64,000 nucleotides of DNA from Bacteroidota bacterium (GTDB lineage: Bacteria; Bacteroidota; Ignavibacteria; Ignavibacteriales; Ignavibacteriaceae): positions 1-64,000 of the forward strand of contig JAKAGV010000014.1 of the NCBI GenBank assembly GCA_021815405.1, written 5' to 3'. This document shows positions 45,204 to 55,474 of the stretch, in pieces. The translations under genes were made by a program, and so were the position numbers. Below the pieces are notes generated by a model. That model was given only the letters and a program-made list of their open reading frames with translations, had not been told where the DNA came from and ran no database searches. How positions within the stretch are numbered: the first letter of the stretch is position 1; every line of letters begins with the position of its first letter.

Positions 45204-46092
45204 AAAAAGAATTTTGGTTGTTGGCGCTAACGGAATGCTTGGTCAGAGAGTCGTCAAATTTTACTCAGAACAGGATAATGCTGAACTGCTCGGCTGCTCA
45301 ATTGAACCCGAGGCTGTTTATAAAAATGCCGATTATGTCTGCTGCGATCTTTCAAAAAGAGAAAGTATAAAAAAAATTGTTTATGATTTTTATCCCGACT
45401 TTATCATAAATGCTGCTGCTTATACTAACGTTGACAAAAGCGAAACTGAAAGAGAACTCGCCTGGAAAATTAATGTTAAGGGAGTTGAATATCTTGCGGA
45501 AATGTGCAGAGTTCTTGATGCTCATCTAATTCATATTTCTACCGACTATATCTTCGACGGAACAAAAGGTCCTTACAGTGAAAATGCAACGCCAAATCCG
45601 CTTGGTTATTACGGCAGGACAAAGCTTGCCAGCGAAAATGCCTTAAAAATAAGCGGTGCACTGAATACTATTTTAAGAACGAATGTTCTTTACGGCGTTG
45701 CAGACAGCCGCCCGGACTTTGTTCGCTGGGTTGTCAATTCAATCCGCAGTGGTAAACAGATTAGAATTGTAATCGATCAAATTAATAATCCTACTTTTAT
45801 TGATGATCTTGTTCAAGCGATCAGCAAAGTAATTGAATTCGGCAAGCAGGGAATTTATAACATCGGCGGGAAAGAATTTCTTTCCAGGTTTGATTTTACA
45901 TTACGCATTGCGGAGTTCTTCAATCTTGATAAAAAATTAATATTACCGATTAATACTCCGGAATTGAACCAGCCGGCGCCTCGACCGTTGAAATCAGGCT
46001 TGTTAATTTTAAAAGCCGAAACTGAGCTAAGTTACTGCCCTCATTCGATAAACGAATCTCTTGCTATTATGAAAAAAGAACTTTCCTTATGA
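45181..46092 (+). CDS. rfbD: dTDP-4-dehydrorhamnose reductase-like protein (RmlD/RfbD family)
   Basis: A 303-aa extended-SDR protein with nucleotide-binding VVGANGMLGQRVVKF, INAAAYTNVDKSE, the STDYIFDG motif and the catalytic YYGRTK (Tyr-x-x-x-Lys). It reduces dTDP-4-keto-L-rhamnose to dTDP-L-rhamnose in the canonical case. No rmlA, rmlB or rmlC is nearby, and the gene is sandwiched between a PfkB kinase and a GH13 amylase, so a different sugar-nucleotide substrate is possible. It overlaps both neighbours (23 nt and 4 nt). Confidence 0.85.
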   Translation: MFSHDIIKKRILVVGANGMLGQRVVKFYSEQDNAELLGCSIEPEAVYKNADYVCCDLSKRESIKKIVYDFYPDFIINAAAYTNVDKSETERELAWKINVKGVEYLAEMCRVLDAHLIHISTDYIFDGTKGPYSENATPNPLGYYGRTKLASENALKISGALNTILRTNVLYGVADSRPDFVRWVVNSIRSGKQIRIVIDQINNPTFIDDLVQAISKVIEFGKQGIYNIGGKEFLSRFDFTLRIAEFFNLDKKLILPINTPELNQPAPRPLKSGLLILKAETELSYCPHSINESLAIMKKELSL

Positions 46093-47900
46093 AAAAATTT
46101 TACGGACTTATCTTCTCAGCACTCTTAATGCTTTCAACACAATCTTCACTTCATGCACAAAACAATTTTCCTAATTGGGCAAAAGGAATTGTATGGTATC
46201 AAATTTTCCCGGAGCGTTTTGCCGACGGCGATACAAAGAACGATTCTTCTTTAGTTGATAAAGTTGATGCGGAATACGGTAAGAAAATTCCCAGCTGGCA
46301 TACATCAAAATGGACAAGCGATTGGTTTGCTCAATCTTCATGGGAGAAAAATCTTGGCGGAAATTTTAATCGCCATCTTACACAAAGAAGATACGGCGGA
46401 GATATTCAGGGGATCATTGACCATCTTGATTATCTTAAAAGCTTGGGAGTCGGTGCTATTTATCTTAATCCGATGTTCGATGCAGTTTCACTCCATAAAT
46501 ATGATGCTTCAACTTATCATCATATCGATGTTAATTTTGGACCGGATCCTGAAGGTGATAAAAAAATTATTGCTTCCGAAAATCCGGATGACCCTTCTAC
46601 CTGGAAGTGGACTTCGGCGGATAAATTATTTCTGAAGCTGATTAGAGAAGTCCATCAGCGCGGGATGAAAATTATTATCGACGGCGTTTTTAATCATACC
46701 GGCACGCATTTCTGGGCATTCCAGGATATTCTTAAGAACAGAGAAAAATCAAAATATAAAAACTGGTATGAAATAACCAGCTTCAGTGATTCTGTCGGTA
46801 ACCTCGATTACCACGGCTGGTGGGGAACAAAAACATTACCGGTATTCAACAGAACTAAAAACGATCTTGCTGCCGGACCGAAAAAATATATCTTTGAGAT
46901 TACTAAGCGATGGATGGAACCCAACGGTCTAACTGAAGATGGGGTTGACGGCTGGCGGCTTGATGTTGCTAATGAAATTCCAATGGGCTTTTGGTATGAT
47001 TGGAGAAAATTGGTTAAATCAATAAATCCAAAAGCAATAATTATCGGCGAACTCTGGAACTTGTCTCCGCAATATGTTTCAATCAACGGACCTTTCGATG
47101 CGCTGATGAATTACAACTTTGCATTTGCAGTTAACAAATTCTTTGTTGCACAAAAGAAAAAAATTTCAGTTTCGGATTTCATAAAAGAACTTCATTTAAT
47201 TGATGAAACATATCCTGAAGAGAATTTAGATATTCTTCAAAATCTTGTTGACAGCCATGATACCGAGAGAATCTCTTCGATGATAAAAAATCCTGATAGG
47301 AAATTTGATTACGACGGCGGTCCGAATAATCCGGATTATGATCCGTCAAAGCCTACTTCGGAAGATTATCAAATTCAGAAATTGATTGCTGTATTTCAGA
47401 TGACATACCGCGGAGCGCCAATGATTTATTACGGCGATGAAGTCGGTATGTGGGGCGCAGACGATCCATACGACAGACAGCCAATGGTTTGGAGTAATCT
47501 CAAGTACGATGATCAGGTAATTACTCCAGCATCCGGATTTAAGAAAGGCTTTGGAACTTATAAGGTTGAACAGAATACCGACTTATTAAATTATTATCAG
47601 AAGATTATCGCAATCCGGAATGATAATTCTGCACTTAAGTTTGGAGACGTTTCATTTATTTACTCAAATGATAAGAATGAATCGTTCGCTTTCGAAAGAG
47701 AATTCCGAAACGAAAAGATAGTTGCCGTTTTTAACAATGGAGACTCTGTTACAAGAGTTGAAATACCGGTTGAAAGCAAACACAGTTCTTATACTGAATT
47801 ACTCAGCGGACAAAATGGTGTGCTTGCCGATGCAGATACAAGCGGGGGTATTTTAATTACACAGCTTACGCCAAAGTCTGTTAAGATATTTAAATTTTAG
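46089..47900 (+). CDS. Exported GH13 alpha-amylase/neopullulanase-like enzyme
   Basis: A 603-aa protein with a signal peptide (ending SLHAQ), then directly the GH13 barrel (WAKGIVWYQIFPERFADGD). All GH13 regions are present: DGVFNHTG, WRLDVANE (nucleophile D292), IIGELWN (E321) and VDSHDTERI (D391). The layout and the YQIFPERFANGD-like start suit cyclomaltodextrinase, neopullulanase or maltogenic amylase types, acting on short malto-oligosaccharides. It has no T9SS tail, unlike the two giant amylases, so it is likely periplasmic. It overlaps the RmlD-like gene by ATGA. Confidence 0.92.
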   Translation: MKKFYGLIFSALLMLSTQSSLHAQNNFPNWAKGIVWYQIFPERFADGDTKNDSSLVDKVDAEYGKKIPSWHTSKWTSDWFAQSSWEKNLGGNFNRHLTQRRYGGDIQGIIDHLDYLKSLGVGAIYLNPMFDAVSLHKYDASTYHHIDVNFGPDPEGDKKIIASENPDDPSTWKWTSADKLFLKLIREVHQRGMKIIIDGVFNHTGTHFWAFQDILKNREKSKYKNWYEITSFSDSVGNLDYHGWWGTKTLPVFNRTKNDLAAGPKKYIFEITKRWMEPNGLTEDGVDGWRLDVANEIPMGFWYDWRKLVKSINPKAIIIGELWNLSPQYVSINGPFDALMNYNFAFAVNKFFVAQKKKISVSDFIKELHLIDETYPEENLDILQNLVDSHDTERISSMIKNPDRKFDYDGGPNNPDYDPSKPTSEDYQIQKLIAVFQMTYRGAPMIYYGDEVGMWGADDPYDRQPMVWSNLKYDDQVITPASGFKKGFGTYKVEQNTDLLNYYQKIIAIRNDNSALKFGDVSFIYSNDKNESFAFEREFRNEKIVAVFNNGDSVTRVEIPVESKHSSYTELLSGQNGVLADADTSGGILITQLTPKSVKIFKF

Positions 47901-47942
47901 AATGATAGGACATAAATGTTTTTAATCATTAAGTGTATTCAA

Positions 47943-48866
47943 TTAAAGAAAACCCATCACTTTCATCCATGCCTTGCACAGTAAAGACCAGTTTGATTGC
48001 GTCGTACCTTTCTTTCCTAATCCAAAGCCATGACCGCCTTGATTAAAGATGTGAAGCTCACCAGGTATCTTATATTTTTTTAATGCTAAAAAATAGTCTA
48101 TGCTGTTTTGAATCGGAACGACATTGTCATCGCCGGCTAAAGCAAGAAATGCAGGTGGTGTATTTTTATTTACTTGAAGCTCATTTGAAAACCAATCTAT
48201 TTTTTCTTTGGTAGGATTTTTCCCCAATAAACTTTCCATCGAGCCATAATGAGTAATGCCGGGCTTCATAGAAATTACAGGATAAAGCAGAATTGAAAAA
48301 TCCGGCTTAGCGCTTGTTGTATCGGAGTCATAAACTTTAGCGTTGTAATGAGTGCAGAGAGTTGCCGCCAAATGTCCGCCTGCTGAAAATCCCATAATTC
48401 CGATTTTGTTTGGATCGATATTCCATTCCTTTGCTTTTCTTCTAACAATCCTCATTGCTTCCTGAGCGTCTTGCAGCGGTCCGATAGTTTTGTCTTTCAT
48501 AATTTGATCGCTTGGGAGTCTATACTTTAAAACGAATGCAGCAACGCCGATAGAGTTCAGCCATTTCGCAACTTCAATTCCTTCTTTTGTAAAAGCTAAA
48601 TGCATATAACCGCCGCCGGGACAAATAACAACTGCGGTTCCATCAGAATTTTCTTTTGGACGCAGGAAAATTGAAAGCGTCGGTACCTTCACTCGGCGTA
48701 TCTGATAAATGCCTTCCGCGTTGGAGAGATCCTCCTCTTTATAATTTTTATTTTCAATTGAATCAGGAATTTTTCCTTTCCAGATATTAATTACTTCCTT
48801 TTGTGCATTTGAAATTGAAGCTAAAATTAAAACGTACATACAAGTAACAGCAATCAGATTTCTCAT
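47943..48866 (-). CDS. Exported alpha/beta-hydrolase esterase (BD-FAE/acetyl-xylan-esterase-like)
   Basis: 307 aa from the ATG at 48864-48866, with AGGAAA upstream; the longer frame adds 11 residues before the signal peptide. The signal peptide ends ISNAQ. VVICPGGGYMHLAFTKEG supplies the oxyanion loop, GFSAGGHLAATLC the nucleophile elbow, LALAGDDNVVP the acid region, and GGHGFGLG the catalytic His. This resembles carbohydrate esterases that deacetylate plant or microbial polysaccharides. It is convergent with the amylase gene and divergent from the DUF5916 gene. Confidence 0.88.
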   Translation of the reverse strand: MRNLIAVTCMYVLILASISNAQKEVINIWKGKIPDSIENKNYKEEDLSNAEGIYQIRRVKVPTLSIFLRPKENSDGTAVVICPGGGYMHLAFTKEGIEVAKWLNSIGVAAFVLKYRLPSDQIMKDKTIGPLQDAQEAMRIVRRKAKEWNIDPNKIGIMGFSAGGHLAATLCTHYNAKVYDSDTTSAKPDFSILLYPVISMKPGITHYGSMESLLGKNPTKEKIDWFSNELQVNKNTPPAFLALAGDDNVVPIQNSIDYFLALKKYKIPGELHIFNQGGHGFGLGKKGTTQSNWSLLCKAWMKVMGFL

Positions 48867-49061
48867 TACTTTTCCTATGTTTCTATTTTTGTCAAACAAA
48901 AATATTCCTTCAGAATTATTTAATCCATTAAAATTATTGATTATGTTCTTATCCGTGATAACAGCCTTCTATCAAGTATATTCTCTGTTTATCCGATATA
49001 AAATATTTTTTACCAACCTTTCTAACTAATTCCGGTCTAATCTAAAAAGAGCGAGACGATT

Positions 49062-51710
49062 ATGAGGTATCATTTACTTCTTCCGGTTTTTGTTTTTATG
49101 TCTGCATCAAATTTTGCTTACGAATCTGATGCATCAGACAGCAGCAAGACAATAGTAGTAAAAGCAGAACGGACAAACGAGCCGATTAAAATTGATGGTA
49201 TATTAAGTGAGAAAATCTGGCATAACTCATTTACCGTAACCGATCTCATTCAAAAAGATCCGCTTGAAGGGATGCCAGCAACCGAAAAAACTGAAATCAG
49301 AGTTGCTTATGACGATGATGCGCTTTACATCGGTGCAAGAATGTATGATACATCTCCGGATTCTATTATTGAAAATTTAGCCCGGCGAGATGTATCAGTA
49401 AATTCTGATTTGTTTCAAGTTTATCTTGATCCTTATTTTGATAAGAGAAGCGGATTTTATTTCGGTATTAATGCATCGGGTACTCTTTACGACGGCACGC
49501 TCTACAACGATACTTGGAACGATAATTCGTGGGATGGTGTTTGGGAAGGCAAAGCTCATATAGATGAAAAAAGCTGGACTGTAGAAATGCGGATTCCCTT
49601 TTCACAGCTAAGATATAAATTGAAAAAAGTAAATCTTTGGGGAATTGATTTTGAACGGGAAATTGCGAGAAAACATGAAACTGATTTTTTAGTTTATATT
49701 CCTAAAAACAGCAACGGATTTGTTTCCAGGTTCGCAGAGCTTGAAGGAATAAAAGATATAAATCCTCCGCGAAACTTTGAACTGCTTTCATATATTACTA
49801 CCAAAGCAGAATATGCTCCTTATGTTCCCGGAGACCCATTCAATAGGGGTTCTGCTTATACGCCTAATTTCGGAGCCGATATGAAATTTGGAATCGGGAC
49901 TAACCTTACACTTAATGCTACAATAAATCCTGATTTCGGACAGGTAGAGATTGATCCGGCAGTAATTAATTTAAGCGATGTTGAAACTTACTTTAACGAG
50001 AAGAGACCTTTTTTTATTGAAGGATCTTCTATCTTTGATTTTGGGAATGGCGGCGTAACCAACTATTGGAGTTTTAATTGGTGGAATCCGGCTTTCTTTT
50101 ACAGCAGAAGGATTGGAAGAATGCCGCAAGGTTCAATTCCACCATCAGACTTTGTTAACGAACCTTCGGGTACGCATATTCTTGGAGCCGCAAAATTAAC
50201 AGGCAAGTTTGACGGCGGCTGGAACATGGGGACAATCCAAGTTTTAACGTCAAGGGAATATGCAGATTACCAACTGAACAAACAAAAATATTCAGTTCAA
50301 GTTGAGCCATTAACTTATTACGGAATTTTTCGTGCACAAAAGGAAATAAATTCTGGACATCAAGGTGTTGGAATAATTTCAACTTATACAAACCGGTTTT
50401 TCAACGAGAGCGGGATGACGGATCAATTGAACCATGATGCATTTTTAGGCGGAGTTGATGGATGGACTTATTTGGATAACTCAGGCACGTGGGTAACTAA
50501 CGGCTGGTTTACCTCTAGTTACGTTACCGGAAATAAAACTGATTTAATTAATTTGCAGACAAGTTCCCGCCATTATTTCCAGCGTCCCGATTCAAAGATT
50601 GTTAGCGTTGACAGCAATGCAACTTCACTTTCAGGTTATGCCGGCAGAGTTGTTCTAAGCAAGCAGAAAGGAAATTGGGGTGTTAATTCTGCCTTTGGTA
50701 TTGTTAGTCCCGGCTATGAAATAAATGATCTCGGCTTTTTGCCGATTACCGATGTTATCAATATGCATTTTGCAAGTTATTACAACTGGACGGAACCAAC
50801 CAGTTTATTCCGCAGTGCGATGGTTGGCGGGGCTATTTTTAGGACTTATGATTTTGATGGCGATATAACCTGGGAAGGAGTTTTTCAAAACGGTAATATT
50901 CAATTCTTGAATTACTATAGTATAAATTGGGATTTGGCATACAATCCTCAAACCATAAACAATCGTGCTACAAGAGGCGGACCTGTGGTAATAAATCCTC
51001 AGGGTTATCAGGTCGATTTAAATTTCAGTTCAGATTCAAGAAAGAATTTGGTTTTGAGTCTTAGCAGCGGATCTTATTGGACGAAATATTCAAACCAATG
51101 GTATTTGAATTCTGAGCTTGATTTTAATCCTTCTTCAAGCATCTCTGTCAGCTTCATACCCGAGATTAATATTTATTATGACAACACACAGTGGGTCGAT
51201 TCTTATACCGATCCTTATGATGTTGCAACGTTTGGAAAAAGATATGTCTTTGCAACTTTTAATCAATTAACTCTTTCTGCCGGCATTAGACTGAACTGGA
51301 CATTTACTCCTAAACTCAGTCTTCAGATTTATGCTCAACCTTTAATTTCTGCCGGCGATTATAGAAATTTTAAAGAGCTTGCGAAACCTCGAACATATTC
51401 ATTTAATCAATATGGACAAGGCGGTTCAACTTTTAATAAGCAAACTTATCAGGTTGATCCGGACGGAACGGGACCTGCCCAACCGTTTACAATTGAAAAC
51501 CCTGACTTTAATATCGTTTCATTACGGGGGAATGCTGTTCTGCGATGGGAATATATGCCGGGATCGGTTTTATATTTGGTTTGGACTCAATCAAGATCCG
51601 ATGAGCAAACTATCGGTGAATTCCAGTTCAATAATTCCTTGAACAGGATGTGGACAATTCATCCCGACAACATTTTCATTTTAAAATTTACATATTGGCT
51701 AAATATGTAA
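49062..51710 (+). CDS. DUF5916 outer-membrane protein with N-terminal CBM9-like domain
   Basis: An 882-aa protein with a signal peptide. Residues about 30-220 form a CBM9-like beta-sandwich (IKIDGILSEKIWHNS, VAYDDDALYIGARMYD, WGIDFEREIARK), and the rest is the DUF5916 beta-barrel-like region with NPDFGQVEIDPAVINLSDVE and EKRPFFIEGSSIF; it ends in ILKFTYWLNM. These proteins are common in Bacteroidetes and relatives, and their function is not established. It lies directly upstream of the tRNA and the glycosidase run, so a role in glycan handling at the outer membrane is plausible. Confidence 0.88.
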   Translation: MRYHLLLPVFVFMSASNFAYESDASDSSKTIVVKAERTNEPIKIDGILSEKIWHNSFTVTDLIQKDPLEGMPATEKTEIRVAYDDDALYIGARMYDTSPDSIIENLARRDVSVNSDLFQVYLDPYFDKRSGFYFGINASGTLYDGTLYNDTWNDNSWDGVWEGKAHIDEKSWTVEMRIPFSQLRYKLKKVNLWGIDFEREIARKHETDFLVYIPKNSNGFVSRFAELEGIKDINPPRNFELLSYITTKAEYAPYVPGDPFNRGSAYTPNFGADMKFGIGTNLTLNATINPDFGQVEIDPAVINLSDVETYFNEKRPFFIEGSSIFDFGNGGVTNYWSFNWWNPAFFYSRRIGRMPQGSIPPSDFVNEPSGTHILGAAKLTGKFDGGWNMGTIQVLTSREYADYQLNKQKYSVQVEPLTYYGIFRAQKEINSGHQGVGIISTYTNRFFNESGMTDQLNHDAFLGGVDGWTYLDNSGTWVTNGWFTSSYVTGNKTDLINLQTSSRHYFQRPDSKIVSVDSNATSLSGYAGRVVLSKQKGNWGVNSAFGIVSPGYEINDLGFLPITDVINMHFASYYNWTEPTSLFRSAMVGGAIFRTYDFDGDITWEGVFQNGNIQFLNYYSINWDLAYNPQTINNRATRGGPVVINPQGYQVDLNFSSDSRKNLVLSLSSGSYWTKYSNQWYLNSELDFNPSSSISVSFIPEINIYYDNTQWVDSYTDPYDVATFGKRYVFATFNQLTLSAGIRLNWTFTPKLSLQIYAQPLISAGDYRNFKELAKPRTYSFNQYGQGGSTFNKQTYQVDPDGTGPAQPFTIENPDFNIVSLRGNAVLRWEYMPGSVLYLVWTQSRSDEQTIGEFQFNNSLNRMWTIHPDNIFILKFTYWLNM

Positions 51711-51804
51711 ACGATATTTTCAGATGAATTCAAACTTACCTATTTTTGCATTTGCAATTTCTTCTGATGCAGATTAGAAATTTTGCAATTTTGAAATTAA
51801 ATTT

Positions 51805-51879
<75 letters not shown>

Positions 51880-51930
51880 CAAAAGTTAATTTTTCCGCTG
51901 TTTGATATGCTCGCCAAATTTCAGCGCAAT

Positions 51931-51947
51931 AACTCCGGAACGGAGTT
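51931..51947. repeat. Small perfect hairpin repeat downstream of the tRNA
   Basis: AACTCCG-GAA-CGGAGTT: 7-bp perfect arms around 3 nt. It lies 30 nt before the next gene's start and may be part of a dispersed repeat or a transcript-end structure. Confidence 0.55.
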
Positions 51948-51976
51948 GAAAGACAAAAAGTGACTGGTGAAAATTC

Positions 51977-54900
51977 GTGATAAAAAATATACCGAATGAA
52001 GTATTAATTTTCTTTTTTATATCATTGATGATTGCCGGTTCGGCTTTTGGCGGTCAAAATGAAAAAATCAAAATTGGATTCCTTACCAAAGCAAATAATA
52101 TAAAGGATGATTCTGAGTTACTTGCTGCTTATAATTTTCTGAAGTCAAATAAAAATTTTGATCTCACGCAGATCTCCTTCCAACAAATTAAGAATCATCC
52201 TATAATTCTAAATGGAATCAACCTCCTCTGGCTCCATAAGCCGGACACGGCAAATTTTTCAGCTAATGAAATAAATCCGGAAGTCGTTTCATCAATTAAA
52301 AAATTTATTAACTCTGGCGGCGGACTCTTTCTTACACTCGACGCTTTCCGTTATATCAACACGCTTGGATTAGAAACAGAAATTCCCCAAGTGAAATACG
52401 AAGAAGCTAAAGACGAAGGCTACGGGAGAAAACTTGGGCTCCACGCATTGCGCTCGCACCCAATATTTACAGGCTTGCACGGCGGCGCTTACATTTGGGA
52501 TGCTCATAAAGATAATGTCGCGCGTCAAGTAGGTTTCTTTGGCGGCTCTGTTCCGAAGAACGGAAAAGTTGTGGCGGTGAATTGGGCGTACATAACTTTG
52601 AAGGACGACGAGAAGCTTGCAGTAGAATATGAATACGGAAAAGGCAAAGTGCTTGCTGTTGGAGCTTACACCTACTTTGCACCGAAAAATTTCACGCGGC
52701 TAAATCTTGAAAAGTTTACTGAGAATTGTTTGCTTTATCTTGCAGGAAAATTGAAATCAAATGAGAAACCGCGATACTGGAACTACTCGCCGCTAAAAGT
52801 TGAGCAATTCAACGAAACATCCCCGGCAATCGAATTACCGAAAGCAAAAGATTGGAATGAATCGACAAATGAAATGACACTTACATCGCAGTTTGCCGCC
52901 AGTAATAATTGGGATTTAGGTCAGCAGAGAATTTTATTGATGGGAAAAGAAAAAGGCGGCATCGATGAAATTTGGATTCATCCTTTCATGGCTTTGAGAG
53001 ATTACGAAGTAGGGATTCAATTTTCTTACAAAGATTCTATATACTGGTTTAATGATCAGCGACCTGAAATCGAAGTTCGACCGGAATCTTTCACTCGCAC
53101 TTACCGGTTCGCCAGAGCATTCGTTAAAGAAATAATTTCAGGCAGCATCGACAAGCCTGAAGCGGTAATTCACTACGAGTACCGCGGGCTTTATCCAGCA
53201 AGACTTGTTGTGAAATTTAAAAGCAACTTGCGATTTATGTGGCCCTACAACAGCGATGCACTGGGCTCAATTTTTTATTCATGGGACGACGGCTTGAATG
53301 CGTTCCACATAAAAAATCAATCCGAAGAATTTAACGTTCTTGTCGGATCAAATCGGAAACCGGTAGAAAAACTTATCGGACAGTTTGACGGCTTCACCAA
53401 AGCCGATTCCGTTTTCAAAGGAATTCCTACAGATAAATTCCAGACTGCTGCGCTGGAAGAGTTTGATTTAGGCATGAACGATAATCTTGATGTCGTTATC
53501 ACCGGAACCGACGAAGGCAAGGAAACCGCGATTAAAAATTATGAAGATGCGATGCATGATCCGGAAAAAGTTTTGATAAAAACAGCGGAGTATTATCAGA
53601 ATTTTCTTAACAGCAAATTAATGATAACCACTCCGGATAAAGATTTTAATACCGGCTACCGCTGGGCTTTGGTTGGAACAGATAAATTTTTTGTTAAGAC
53701 TCCGGGCGTTGGAAGTTCTTTAGTTGCCGGTTACGCTACGACAGCACGCGGATGGGACGGCGCGCAGAAAGTAAGCGGAAGACCCGGCTACGCTTGGTAC
53801 TTCGGACGCGATGGCGAGTGGAGCGGAATGGCGCTTTTGGATTACGGCGATTTTGAAAAAGTAAAATCCGAACTGGAAGTCTACCAAAAATATCAAGCGT
53901 TGTCGGGAAAGATTTATCACGAACTTACAACGAGTGGTGTGGTTCATTACGATGCCGCAGATGCAACTCCGCTTTATATTATTCTTGCCGGAAAATATCT
54001 GGAAAGGTCCGGTGATACAAATTTCATTCGTCAAAGCTGGGAACACATAAAGAAAGCGATCGATTTTTGTTTCTCCACTGATTTCAATCATGATCATCTT
54101 ATCGAGAATATTAACGTCGGTCATGGCTGGGTAGAAGGCGGCGCGCTTTACGGTGGACGCACGACTCTTTACCTTGCTGGATGTTGGGCTGAAGCATTGA
54201 AAGAAGCCGCTTATATGGCTGGTAATCTTAATCTTCATAAAGAAGAAAAATTTTATGAGAATGAATTTGATACCGTGAAGAAAATCATCAACAAAGATTT
54301 TTGGAACGCGAAAGAAAATTTTTTCTATGACAGCCAGATGCCCGACGGCAGCTACAGCAAAGAAAAAACAATCCAGGTTTCCGTGCCGATTTATTTCGGA
54401 GTGATTGATAAAGATAAAACTTATCCTGTACTCGATGCGTATTCCGGAAATAATTTTTCATCGGATTGGGGAACGAGAATTATCGGCGAAGATAATCCGG
54501 CGTTCAGCCCGAACGGTTATCATCTTGGAAGCGTTTGGCCTTTGTTTACGGGCTGGACTTCACTCGCTGAATACAAATACGGTCAATACATTCAAGGCTA
54601 TTCGCACATCATGAACAACTTGCTCATTTACAAAAACTGGGCACGCGGTTATGTTGAAGAAGTTCTTAACGGCGAAGTTTATCAGCCTTCCGGCGTTTGC
54701 GATCATCAATGCTGGTCAGAGACGATGGTGCTGCAGCCAAGTCTGGAAGGAATGCTTGGACTTAAATCCGATGCGATGAAAAATGAATTTACTATATCGC
54801 CGCGTCTTCCTTTCGACTGGAATTTTATTAATGTTGAAAGAATAAAAACCGGCGGGCACTCGGTGAATTTCAGTATGAAGAGAGACGGTGAAAAGACAGT

Positions 54901-55387
54901 TTATTCTTTCACTCAAGCAAATGGAAAGACTTTGAGTTTAAATTTCATCCCGGCATTCCCGCCCGGCACTTCTGTAAGCAGAGTTTTAATTAACGGCAGA
55001 GAAGTTAAATTCAATGTTCAAGATGAGCGGCAGTCGGAATCGGTCAAACTGAATTTTAAATTGAATGACAAGGCAGAAGTCGAAGTATTTCATGCCGGCG
55101 GAATCGGTGTTCTTCCTGCTGTCGCTCATCCGGTTCCAAACGATTCATCAGAAGGATTCAGAATTTTGTCCTCTCACTTAAGCGGCAATGAATACTCTGT
55201 TGAAGTCCAGGGCAAAGCCGGGCATGATGAAATCTTAAAAATTTATTCCCCGTCGGATCAACTTAAATCAATCAGCGGCGGAGAAAAGTTGAGTTATGAA
55301 AATCAGATTTACTCGATCAAGGTAATCTTCCCGGAGAACAAAGAAAAGTACTTAAATAAAAAAATTATTTTGGATTTAAAACAATAG
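51977..55387 (+). CDS. Exported debranching-enzyme-like glycosidase, (alpha/alpha)6 barrel (copy 1)
   Basis: 1136 aa from a GTG start with GGTGA six bases upstream. A signal peptide ends near FGGQ. Residues about 25-260 look like a class-I glutamine-amidotransferase/ThuA-like domain (FINSGGGLFLTLDAFRYI, GKVLAVGAYTYF). A beta-sandwich region follows, then an (alpha/alpha)6 domain (about 540-960) of amylo-alpha-1,6-glucosidase type with YAWYFGRDGEWSGMALLDYG, DHQCWSETMVLQP and SVWPLFTGW; a beta domain closes the protein. FGRD-E and the late glutamate are candidate catalytic acids. It shares the domain order of its catalytic half with the gene at 59918. The substrate is uncertain (alpha-glucan, mannoside or other). 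Confidence 0.8.
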   Translation: MIKNIPNEVLIFFFISLMIAGSAFGGQNEKIKIGFLTKANNIKDDSELLAAYNFLKSNKNFDLTQISFQQIKNHPIILNGINLLWLHKPDTANFSANEINPEVVSSIKKFINSGGGLFLTLDAFRYINTLGLETEIPQVKYEEAKDEGYGRKLGLHALRSHPIFTGLHGGAYIWDAHKDNVARQVGFFGGSVPKNGKVVAVNWAYITLKDDEKLAVEYEYGKGKVLAVGAYTYFAPKNFTRLNLEKFTENCLLYLAGKLKSNEKPRYWNYSPLKVEQFNETSPAIELPKAKDWNESTNEMTLTSQFAASNNWDLGQQRILLMGKEKGGIDEIWIHPFMALRDYEVGIQFSYKDSIYWFNDQRPEIEVRPESFTRTYRFARAFVKEIISGSIDKPEAVIHYEYRGLYPARLVVKFKSNLRFMWPYNSDALGSIFYSWDDGLNAFHIKNQSEEFNVLVGSNRKPVEKLIGQFDGFTKADSVFKGIPTDKFQTAALEEFDLGMNDNLDVVITGTDEGKETAIKNYEDAMHDPEKVLIKTAEYYQNFLNSKLMITTPDKDFNTGYRWALVGTDKFFVKTPGVGSSLVAGYATTARGWDGAQKVSGRPGYAWYFGRDGEWSGMALLDYGDFEKVKSELEVYQKYQALSGKIYHELTTSGVVHYDAADATPLYIILAGKYLERSGDTNFIRQSWEHIKKAIDFCFSTDFNHDHLIENINVGHGWVEGGALYGGRTTLYLAGCWAEALKEAAYMAGNLNLHKEEKFYENEFDTVKKIINKDFWNAKENFFYDSQMPDGSYSKEKTIQVSVPIYFGVIDKDKTYPVLDAYSGNNFSSDWGTRIIGEDNPAFSPNGYHLGSVWPLFTGWTSLAEYKYGQYIQGYSHIMNNLLIYKNWARGYVEEVLNGEVYQPSGVCDHQCWSETMVLQPSLEGMLGLKSDAMKNEFTISPRLPFDWNFINVERIKTGGHSVNFSMKRDGEKTVYSFTQANGKTLSLNFIPAFPPGTSVSRVLINGREVKFNVQDERQSESVKLNFKLNDKAEVEVFHAGGIGVLPAVAHPVPNDSSEGFRILSSHLSGNEYSVEVQGKAGHDEILKIYSPSDQLKSISGGEKLSYENQIYSIKVIFPENKEKYLNKKIILDLKQ

Positions 55388-55460
55388 AACGCGGATTACG
55401 CTGATTAGGCGGATTTTCACTGATCTGCGTGAATCCGTTCAATCCGCTAAATCCGTGTTC
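55388..55460. repeat. Intergenic palindromic repeat (ACGCGGATT/AATCCGTGTT type)
   Basis: The gap between two glycosidase genes holds repeated GGATT/AATCC units in inverted orientation: GCGGATT and GGCGGATT on the left, AATCCG three times on the right. It ends ATCCGTGTTC at 55460. I recall this type as a dispersed intergenic repeat in environmental FCB genomes. It can form a long imperfect hairpin. Confidence 0.65.
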
Positions 55461-55474
55461 CATCAAGTGATTGC

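Noticed and set aside
53720-54238. 172-aa open frame on the minus strand inside the first debranching-like gene
   Set aside because: It is antisense to a well-supported coding frame, with no ribosome site and low-complexity shadow composition.
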